Positions 47,638-56,901 of a stretch of 64,000 nt of DNA are shown one piece after another (position 1 is the stretch's first letter; each line of letters starts with the position of its first letter). Origin of the DNA: Turnera subulata (Eukaryota; Streptophyta; Magnoliopsida; Malpighiales; Passifloraceae); the NCBI GenBank assembly GCA_028386065.3, contig JAKUCV010007228.1, positions 1-64,000 of the forward strand, written 5' to 3'. The notes below the pieces were generated by a model, which had not been told where the DNA came from, did no database searches, and saw only the letters and a program-made list of their open reading frames with translations. The position numbers and the translations under genes were made by a program.

Positions 47638-50600
47638 ACACCCAGGAGACCCTTAATTCCATACCACAAACACTTACCTCCTTCTCACCTATTTCTCTTC
47701 CTGAATCAGTCAGACGAACCAATTCTCACAAAATAGATCACTTAGTGGAAATTACCCATGTTCCAGAAGAAGTCAAGATTGAGGATTCAACTCTTCCTTT
47801 GGTTAATCCTTATACAGTCTTTAAAAAAGGCTCCATTTCTCGAGCTATCAAAACTTTGATCTCTTCTCGACGTCCTGTTGTCAAAGAATACATCCAGTCC
47901 TCCAAGATGAATCACTGTGTCTTGAAGGCAACCCCTGCTGAGCAATATGTGACTTTAGAAATCCCTTCCTCCTTTATCTCTCAATGGATAAAACAGGGAT
48001 ATTCTCATCTCCACCTTGGAGCGATCAGACTTGTTCTCTNNNNNNNNNNNNNNNNNNNNNNNNNNNNNNNNNNNNNNNNNNNNNNNNNNNNNNNNNNNNN
48101 NNNNNNNNNNNNNNNNNNNNNNNNNNNNNNNNNNNNNNNNNNNNNNNNNNNNNNNNNNNNNNNNNNNNNNNNNNNNNNNNNNNNNNNNNNNNNNNNNNNN
48201 NNNNNNNNNNNNNNNNNNNNNNNNNNNNNNNNNNNNNNNNNNNNNNNNNNNNNNNNNNNNNNNNNNNNNNNNNNNNNNNNNNNNNNNNNNNNNNNNNNNN
48301 NNNNNNNNNNNNNNNNNNNNNNNNNNNNNNNNNNNNNNNNNNNNNNNNNNNNNNNNNNNNNNNNNNNNNNNNNNNNNNNNNNNNNNNNNNNNNNNNNNNN
48401 NNNNNNNNNNNNNNNNNNNNNNNNNNNNNNNNNNNNNNNNNNNNNNNNNNNNNNNNNNNNNNNNNNNNNNNNNNNNNNNNNNNNNNNNNNNNNNNNNNNN
48501 NNNNNNNNNNNNNNNNNNNNNNNNNNNNNNNNNNNNNNNNNNNNNNNNNNNNNNNNNNNNNNNNNNNNNNNNNNNNNNNNNNNNNNNNNNNNNNNNNNNN
48601 NNNNNNNNNNNNNNNNNNNNNNNNNNNNNNNNNNNNNNNNNNNNNNNNNNNNNNNNNNNNNNNNNNNNNNNNNNNNNNNNNNNNNNNNNNNNNNNNNNNN
48701 NNNNNNNNNNNNNNNNNNNNNNNNNNNNNNNNNNNNNNNNNNNNNNNNNNNNNNNNNNNNNNNNNNNNNNNNNNNNNNNNNNNNNNNNNNNNNNNNNNNN
48801 NNNNNNNNNNNNNNNNNNNNNNNNNNNNNNNNNNNNNNNNNNNNNNNNNNGTAAGGATCTGGATGATTTTGTTAAGATTCGCCAACGAGAAGTTGAGCGA
48901 GCTCAACAGCGAGAGATTGAACGACAAAAAAGAAAGCAGTCGTCACAGCCATCACCTATTCAATCCGCACCTTCACCCTTGTTTACACCTCCACAATATC
49001 AATCTCAACCGACACCTTCCCAATTCCCTTTCTTTGATCCATTACAACCTCAACAACCACATGTACCCCCTTTTCCTCCTCTAGTTTTTGGAACAGTTCC
49101 TCCATCTCACACTGCAACTTTCGGAGTCAAAACCTCATCAAGGCTTCATTCCTCCTCTGAAAGTTCTGAGGAACACAGTTCAGAAACCATTTCTTCCAAA
49201 CAAGCAGGAAAACGGCATATGTCCCAGTATGCTATTTCTTCTACAATATCATCCATACCAGAACCCAAGTCAGAACAAGAAACTCAATCCTCTGAAGATT
49301 CCGAAGAAATCTCTGAAGTTTGGTCCTCTGAAGATGAACAGGCTGATATTACTCAACTCTGTATGGCTACGGCAACATCATCCACTCAACCTCATGTTGA
49401 GGAAGTTCCCGATGATCCCCCGGGATATGGCCAAGCTCAAGATACAGCGCAGTCTACTCAAGGCCATACTCAGACCTCTACGGATACTCCAATGGTTGAT
49501 TCATTTGATCCACCTCCTAAGCCAGCGGCGGGACCCTGGTTTACTATTGATGACATTCCACCATCAAAATGGCAATCCCGATTTACTGAATTTCGGGCAT
49601 GGATTGAAAACCAACGGACGGTCACAGGACAGTCTCTCTATCTTATCCTGAAGGAATTCACCTCCAGATTCATTGGAACACTATGGGAATGGTTCAATAA
49701 AATGCAAGAATCATCACAGGCAAACTTCCACACTGCCAAGAATACAGATGAAGTCATTTCATACTTCTACTACTCATTCCTTGGAGATACAACAAAACTC
49801 AAGAATCGCCAAGAATCCGAATTCTACCAGATGAAGTGTTGTTCCATGAAGAGGAAGGATCTTGATTTCCATTACCAAAGGATGCTGAAGTACTATTGGA
49901 GATTGGTAACGGATGACAAGTCCGTAAATACGTTGAACCAGACGTATCTTACTTCATTGCCAGATGAGCTCCAACCTTCGGTTCGCAGAGCAATCACCAC
50001 ACAAAGAATTGACGTTGCCCAAACAACAATTGGAGTGCTTCATCAGCTGGTACTTGAGTCCGTTGAAACACTATGTGAAAATCAGGAATACTTTTCTAAG
50101 TTCCTGACCATGAAGGTACCGTGCAAAAATCCCAGTCTGAAGATAAAATGCAAAGATACACAATGCTCCTGCAAGAAGCAATCTTATCGATTTCCCAAAC
50201 GGCAGTCCAAAGGAAAGTTCAGAAAATGGAAACCTTTTCAGAAAACTAAAGGTCGCCATAGGTTTTTCAAGAAGAAGTCTCGGAAAGGGAAAAATACTGA
50301 TCGTTGTTACATCTGTGGAAAGAAAGGACATTTTGCAAAGAATTGTCCAGTCAAGCCAGCCAAGTCAGCAAAAATGATTCAGCAGATTGATCTCAACGAC
50401 TCTGATGGAGATATTGAATCTCTTTATTCTGAGCAAGAAGAAATGAATCATGAAACCATCTTCGCACTCGCTGTCACGGATGATGAAGTTTCAGGCTCAG
50501 ATTCCTCTTCCTCTGAAGAAGATATTCCAATCTTTATGGCCCAACCTTCTCAGCCCGCTCTGACCAGCCCACATGTCAATTTGTCCATTTTACCAGATAA

Positions 50601-53385
50601 GTATGAGAAGCCCATCTCAGCTATTGGTTTTATGGATACAGGAGCCCAAAAGAGTATCATGAATCCAGAAATTCTACCAGCTCATTATTGGGTTAAGCAT
50701 GAGCAACATTTTCGGGCTGCAAATGGAAAGGTCTTTACAACCCATCTGATCACAAAGCGAAACATAGGTATCCAGTTCTTCCCTGGATGTGTTGTCTGGG
50801 TAAAAGTCCTTGGATCTCATCTTCCAGATCGTGATATAGTGGTTGGTTTTGATATCTATCAAAAGGCCAAGTCTCTTCAAATTTTGCCAAATGGTCTCAA
50901 GTACAAAAGGTTTTTTAAGCCTTACACAGACATTATCAAGATCTATTCATTGGCCCAAGTTCCAGTATCTTTTGAAGCGGTCCGTGATTCACTTCTCAAG
51001 TCTTGTGCAGACTCTCATGCAGATTTCCATCATCCTTTTCCTCTGTGGAAAAACAAGGAGTTTTTCATCTCCTTGCCATTCAAGAAGAATGAAGACGTTA
51101 ATCCAACAAAGGCCAGTCATCCTGGTATGACTCCTTCTGATTTGGCACTTGCAAGGGAAGAATGCAATCAACTACTCTCTTTAAAGCTGATTGAGCCCAC
51201 AAAATCTGAATGGGCATGCCAAGCATTCTACGTGGAAAAGCGTACTGAAAAGTTACGTGGGAAGAAAAGGCTTGTTATTGATTATAAGCCGCTTAATCAT
51301 TTCTTACGAGATGATAAGTTTCCCATTCCGAAGATTGAAAATTTGTTTGTCCATCTCAAAGAAGCCTTCATCTTCTCCAAGTTTGATCTCAAAGCAGGTT
51401 TTTGGCAGCTTGGTATCCATACAGAAGATCGTCCCAAAACAGCTTTCTGTATTCCAGATGCTCAGTATCAATGGACAGTCATGCCATTCGGTTTGAAAGT
51501 GGCCCCATCTCTTTTTCAAAAAGCAATGACAAGAATATTTGCACCGATACTCCACAGCACTTTGGTGTATATTGATGACATCCTTCTCTTTTCAAAAGAT
51601 GAAGAGTCCCACCGAGCATTATTGGAAGACTTTCAGGCTATTGTCCAAAAATATGGCATCATGCTGTCAGAAAAGAAGAGCTTTATTGGCCAACCTCAAG
51701 TAGATTTTCTTGGCATGAGAATCTCATCCGGCCACTACAGTCCAGGACCACATATTGCACAAGAATTGCTCACTTTTCCAGATGAACACCTGTCCCCAAA
51801 AGAAGTCCAACAGTTCCTAGGCATTGTCAATTATCTTCGCAACTTTATCCCAAAGGTTGCTACCTACACTTCAGCCTTATCAAAAATGCTGAAAAAGACA
51901 CCTCCACCATGGAGTCAAGAACAGACAACAGCTGTCAAGGAGTTGAAACGAATAGCCCAGAATCCTCCACCCTTGAAGATTCCCTCTGTGGGCCTACGCA
52001 TCCTTCAGACTGATGCTAGTGATCATTATTGGGGTGCTGTTCTCCTTGAAGAAATTGACAACATGAAGCATCTTTGTGGGCATGCTAGTGGACAATTCAA
52101 AGACTCCGAAAAGCATTACCACACCATTTACAAGGAGATTTTGGCAGTAAAAAATGGGATCAAGAAATTTGAATTCCATTTGATTGGACATCATTTCAAG
52201 GTACAGATGGATAATTCCTCCTTTCCAAAGATTTTAGATTTCAAAAACAAGTCCCTCCCGGAGAAACAATTATTGCGATGGAAGGACTGGTTTGCAAAAT
52301 ATGACTTCCAAGTGGAGCATATAAAAGGTCAACATAATGTTCTTGCTGATCTACTCTCCAGACCAAAGACAATCTCCATCATCCAACCTTCTCAGGTTCC
52401 TCAAGTCATTCCGTTCATTTACATGGCTACCCCTGTTCAAAACACATCTCCTTTTGCAAATGAGGTTCAGAACATCATGAATCTCTCAGCCACTGAACCT
52501 GTCATACCACCCATCCTTCGAAGACCTAATACCATACATAGTATCCAGACTTATGCTAGGAATCACCTTTTTCACTTTAAATCTCTGGTTCATGAAGCAC
52601 TTGGTGACATTCCTCCAGTCCTAGGTCTTTCCCGTTACCTGGTTGATACCCCTTATCATGACATCCCAAGCTTAGGTACCACACCATGGCCCATATCTTT
52701 ATATTATTACCTCTGGTGTCTCACTACTCTGTATTATACTCTTATCCATATTCCTGTATATCCGGTACTACGACACCTCATGAATAGGAATGCTCACACC
52801 TCCAAGTGTTGGTACTTCCTCCAAACTTTTGCTCCTCTCTCCTGGTGGCGAAGAGAACTGGCTCGAATTCAAGCCACTCACCCATCTGCACAAAGGGAGA
52901 CCATTGCTGCTTATGTGGTAGTTCATCGACCATATGTTCAGCATAACTCCTCCATTGCCCCGCGACCAGTTGTTCACATATGGAAAACCATTGAAGGTAC
53001 TATTGCTGATGTACCCCGCCTAGCCAATGAGGCTAGAAACTTTCTCTGCAGTCTCAATGGTTTCACAATCCCTGGGAACACCAATATTACCTCAACCTCT
53101 TTGGTTTCCACCCCTGCTAGACCTGTTGCAGGCCACACAACTGATATTCCTCCAACAGTTCCCATTGAACTTCAAAATTGGGCACAATGGCTTTGTCATC
53201 AGCCTTCTGCCTCATCATCTCCTTCTACTGTTTCGAGGTCCACACAAACTGATGAGGATCCCATCACAAACTTTGACTCAGCATTTTACACGCCATCCCG
53301 AGGGCCTGACTCGGACAGTGACCATGATTGCGACATGACGGACATGTATCATGATTGCAATTCGGAGGAGCCAATCAGGAAATAA
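47631..53385 (+). CDS. Endogenous caulimovirid polyprotein (MP-CP-PR-RT-RH), with assembly gap
   Basis: Begins at 47631 (MSDTQETLNS). The first 136 codons are open up to the gap and match the start of a movement-protein region. After the gap, from 48851, a frame of about 1510 codons is open to TAA at 53383-53385. Visible in order: a Gln/Pro/Ser-rich linker, a coat-protein region (about 49540-50110), a basic stretch and a CCHC knuckle CYICGKKGHFAKNC (50305-50346), aspartic protease DTG (50635-50643), reverse transcriptase with YIDD (51568-51579), and RNase H with its four acidic positions (Asp at 52012; Glu, Asp and Asp near 52137, 52210 and 52348). The last 330 residues are unassigned. The frames on the two sides of the gap differ by one, but the gap length is probably an estimate. 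Confidence 0.88.
48040..48850. other. Assembly gap (811 N)
   Basis: A run of N inside the viral polyprotein, covering the rest of the movement-protein region. Any open frame running through it is not evidence. Confidence 0.99.
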
Positions 53386-54042
53386 AGTATTAAAGTGTGC
53401 TGTATTATTAGAGTGTATTATTAGAGTGTAATGAGTGTGCTGTAATAAGTGGGATGATGAGTCATCACCCACCTTCGTTTGTCTTTTATGATGTATTATT
53501 AAAGTGTGTTGTAAATGGAATGATGAGTCATCATCATCCATCATCCTTTTTCGTCTTTTTTTTTTCTAAATGCTCCTGCCTATATAAAGGGGCCATGTAA
53601 ACATGAAAGGGCAGATCAGAACTCCCATTATCAATAAAAACTTGTGTGTTTTATACATCATGTCTCTCTAAATCTCTCTCTCTTCTCTGAAATTCTCTAG
53701 GACAATAGTCCTATTACTCTCTTCTTCTTCTATCCTGATGCTACGGTCTCCATCTTTATGAAATCGCAAAAGGGGTTTGAGTTCCGATTGCCACCAAGAG
53801 TGGATCCTTCTTTACTCACCATGAGCGGTTTCATAGAGTTTGGAGCTCCCGGCGCCTCTTGGTAGCGGAGCCATACGGATACTTGGGAATGGATATTTGG
53901 TATATAGGCTGGAAACTCATACCTTGTCGATTCCCACCTGGTTGGGTAGGCAGAGCTTGTGCACAACGCCACGTACCAAATATCTATTACCTTGTTCGGT
54001 AGTCTCTTTTGAACTCGGGGATAGTACCAGAGTTCCTGAAGA
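53386..54042 (+). promoter_or_regulatory. Viral intergenic region with promoter and leader
   Basis: Two perfect 13-bp palindromes TGATGAGTCATCA (53455-53467 and 53521-53533) contain a TGAGTCA bZIP-type core. TATATAAA at 53581-53588 is followed by the poly(A) signal AATAAA at 53633-53638. This gives the short promoter-to-poly(A) spacing known from caulimovirids, where the signal is bypassed on the first pass. The rest is leader with no long frame. Confidence 0.75.
53860..53874 (+). promoter_or_regulatory. Viral tRNA-Met-like primer-binding site
   Basis: TGGTAGCGGAGCCAT matches the caulimovirid tRNA-Met binding sequence (TGGTATCAGAGCCAT) at 13 of 15 positions. It lies in the leader between the promoter and the ORF start, the expected place. 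Confidence 0.7.
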
Positions 54043-54106
54043 GGGAGTAAGAAATACTATTGTTCCTTAAGAAGAGTAAGAGAAGAACCCTTAACAACTA
54101 TGAGTG
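54043..54106 (+). repeat. Right terminal redundancy of the endogenous virus
   Basis: 64 bp identical to 47574-47637. After 54106 the sequences diverge, which defines the right edge of the viral insert. Confidence 0.95.
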
Positions 54107-54606
54107 CCACTCATATTTGAAAGCAAAGTAATTGAACAATTATTAATATGACGGCAAAAATTTCAAAAAAGTAAATCCATGAACATTGAAAAAGCTTTGG
54201 AGTTTTGTGAAAAGAATCCTTCTTTAGGCACCATACTTCCTCAGCTTAGAGTATAATAAGAGAAGAGAGTTATGTGGTGAAAATAGAAAGATTCGAATAA
54301 ATACACAGAGATAAAATGCCTTCCCCTACTACTGTCTTTTTTGTTGAGGGTGACTCTCTTTGAAGGAGGAATATGTTAGCATATAGTTTGGTGGACGAGC
54401 AACATGGGGAATTACCGAGTGAGCTTGCAAGAATCGTTGACGAGCTCTATTCATCTAGGTTCTTTTGTCACTCCTATGGTAGAAACCTTCTTCCTAGAGG
54501 ACAAAAGTAACCTAAGGGTTTCTTTTTATAACTCGACCAATTCTATTATGTCTTTTTTTATTTCTAAAAGACTTCGTAATTTCGGTTAGAGCCTTCTTGT
54601 CATTTC
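54107..54606. other. Right flank of the viral insert
   Basis: AT-rich with short broken frames. It is not obviously a continuation of the LINE on the left flank. No gene is supported. Confidence 0.4.
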
Positions 54607-54985
54607 TTGAATCAGAGTAGTTATTATCAGGTTTTCATGATTGCTCGGAGTATCCCTAGAGTGTCTAGGCCACCGCCTACTTGGCCTAAAGTTCGACTAC
54701 TATTATGGAATTACAGAGGAGTAGCCAGAAGATCCCAAGATTTTGTACGCACCTTAAGAGATCTAAAGAATCAGTACAAGCACAACATGGTATTGATCGC
54801 CGAAACCTTGTGGCAACCTGAAGAAGATCATGGAGTCATTCCACTCCGTTTTCCTCCAGCAAATCGGTTTGAGCTTCCCGGTGAAAACAACATGGGCGGC
54901 ATGTGGTTCTCTTAGAACGATAGTGTTAAGGGTCAACATCAACAATGATGCTCAAAGTTTTAGAGTTAATGTTATACCCAATAGA
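54607..54985 (+). pseudogene. LINE endonuclease N-terminal fragment
   Basis: The frame reads VRLLLWNYRGVARRSQDF and later VLIAET. This is the start of the AP-endonuclease-type domain of plant L1-like ORF2 proteins, with the metal-binding Asn and Glu. After a stop at 54913-54915 the similarity continues with VNINNDAQSFRVNVIPN. It ends near 54985 without the rest of the element. Confidence 0.7.
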
Positions 54986-56606
54986 TAATAAATAGATTAA
55001 AGACTTGTTTCATCCCTATATTGGGTGCTAAAGTAGGAATTCATCCCTGTGTTGAATTTTGATTTCTTTTCATCCCTATGTTTCCCCTAGTTGACCTACT
55101 TTGGTCATTCTCGCCAGAATCCGGTAGAAAATGTTGACGTTACAAATTCGGATACGGTAAAAACTGGATGGTAACAAAGACATTCACGATAATCTATATC
55201 TATATCTATCTATATTATATATAAAAGCACGATCTCAAGAATTAGCACCGAAATTGAAAGACTAAAATACCCCTATTTATTTTATTATAACCTTATTTAT
55301 TTCATGTGCATCGCAATCTTATTTGAATTGGGGAAAAATTCTCTCTACACAAGTAAATATTAAATTTTCGTACAAAGAGCCATGATTCACCACATGGACA
55401 GATGCATAAATTTCGCCATGATTTTCTTTACTTCGCTTTTAATTGTTTATCCTCAGAATCTTAAGTCATAGATTATTCGTGCATTATTGAATAGCAAACC
55501 TGTAAGACACATCAACTACTATTTCTAATGCTCTCAATCCGAATGAACTTTTTTTTCTTGATCTTTGTATATATTTATTGTTTCAATGCAAAACAAAGTA
55601 TTATCTACATCATAAATGATGTTTCAAATCAAATAAGGAAAATTTTGAAAAAATCCTACATACCTAAAGTTGATTATTTTAGGTTTTTTTAATTAAATCC
55701 TGTATTTTTTCAGCAAATTCTATATATTGAACCTTGATTAATTATATATTGAGGTTGTTTGTCAATTATATATATATTTTTAAAAAAATTCTTAACTATT
55801 TTTTTTTATTTTTCTCCAAACATTTTTCCTTCAGTTTATTTCAGAAGATAATTTCTATCATGTAGTCTTTTCTTTCCGTCTCTATCATGCCTTAAAAATA
55901 ATAGCTTAACACAATAATATAAATACCAAACACAATAAGAGAGGTTCTATATTACTAAGGCATTATCAACTCCATATTAATATCAAGGTTAGTAATTTAT
56001 AATTTATAATTTATAATTTATAATTACTTTAAGCTATATATATTAAACGCTATACCAAAAAGTTAGTTTTTCTTTAGTTTTTATATTTTTTACAATTATT
56101 TTGAGAATGACTGAATATCAACATTCAAGTTCTAAGTTGCACAAACTAGCAAATATTTTGCCATATGTACATTGTTGGGCCAAAATTCTTGAATATGAGC
56201 CACTTTTATTTTGTTGGAGTAATACACAAGTTAAATTAGCTTCACCAACCTATCATCATGATTTATATAATTTATTCACATGTACAATACAAAAAGATCA
56301 AAAATTCTCAACTGACGTACTAAAATACGATATCATCAAATTCAGTGCTGTAAGTATATCAAATATTTATTAATTTAAAAATTTATATTTAATTAAAAAT
56401 CTAATCATTAATAATATTTTTGCATCTGATAGGGTGAAGTCAGAGCAAAAGAAGAGAAGTGATATTGATGAATAAAAAACAAGAATAAAAATTTCAAATT
56501 ACATATAAAAAATTTTTGCTATGATAATTTTCCTCTTTAAATACTAATTGATATTTTATATATAGGAATAAACAATTAGTGTTAGTATTATGGGGTGACT
56601 TGGCAG
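54986..56606. other. AT-rich repeat region, possible Helitron start
   Basis: 54990-55110 repeats a CATCCCTAT motif three times. At 55200-55235, TCTATATCTATCTATATTATATATAAAAGCACGA resembles the TC...AAAAGCAC starts of plant Helitrons; no CTRR hairpin end was found. 55992-56022 is a TAATTTA tandem repeat. A 90-residue frame at 56101-56373 has no recognisable domain. Confidence 0.35.
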
Positions 56607-56896
56607 TAGGGGTGAGCAAAGTGTCGGGACGGTATAAACAGTGCCGACATAGTGATCGGTATGAAGTTTCCGAGACCCTTTTTTCCGACCAGTGCCGTGC
56701 CTTTTTCTACCTTGTGCCGATCAGTGTAATACCGATGTAAGTTTGGTCGGTCTTGTGACGAACCGAAAGTGATGCTCTAATACCTATGATAAAGCTAAAA
56801 TACCCAAAATAAAAACTTCAACAACATACAGAAGATTTCATTTTAGTTCCCAGAAACCTTAAACTTAACAACAAATCAAACAAGCGATTTTCCAGC
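56607..56896 (+). mobile_element. hAT-like terminal fragment
   Basis: TAGGGGTGAGCAAAGTGTCGG at 56607 has the (C/T)AGGGGTG start usual for plant hAT elements. It is followed by CCGAC/GTCGG-rich subterminal sequence. The solo LTR at 56902 is inserted just inside. Sequence after the solo LTR (from 59574) should be the continuation. The other terminus was not found. Confidence 0.5.
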
Positions 56897-56901
56897 AGCA
56901 T

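Larger units (their letters stand above)
47574..54106 (+). mobile_element. Endogenous caulimovirid (petuvirus/florendovirus-like), about one genome unit
   Basis: An integrated plant pararetrovirus copy. A 64-bp perfect direct repeat (47574-47637 and 54043-54106) ends both sides, so the copy is a little more than one circular genome (unit about 6469 bases if the gap length is right). Between them lie one long polyprotein frame, then a non-coding region with paired palindromes, TATA box, early poly(A) signal and a tRNA-Met-like primer-binding site. There is no target duplication, no LTR and no integrase, as expected for a virus that integrates by chance. The single polyprotein order (movement, coat, protease, reverse transcriptase, RNase H) is that of petuviruses and florendoviruses. 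The copy contains an assembly gap. Confidence 0.92.

Noticed and set aside
48016..48850. Long open frames across the N run on both strands
   Set aside because: They are artefacts of reading N as open sequence; only the parts outside the gap were used.
56101..56373. 90-residue frame in AT-rich DNA, considered as a Helitron RPA-like protein
   Set aside because: No recognisable OB-fold or zinc motif; identity would be a guess.
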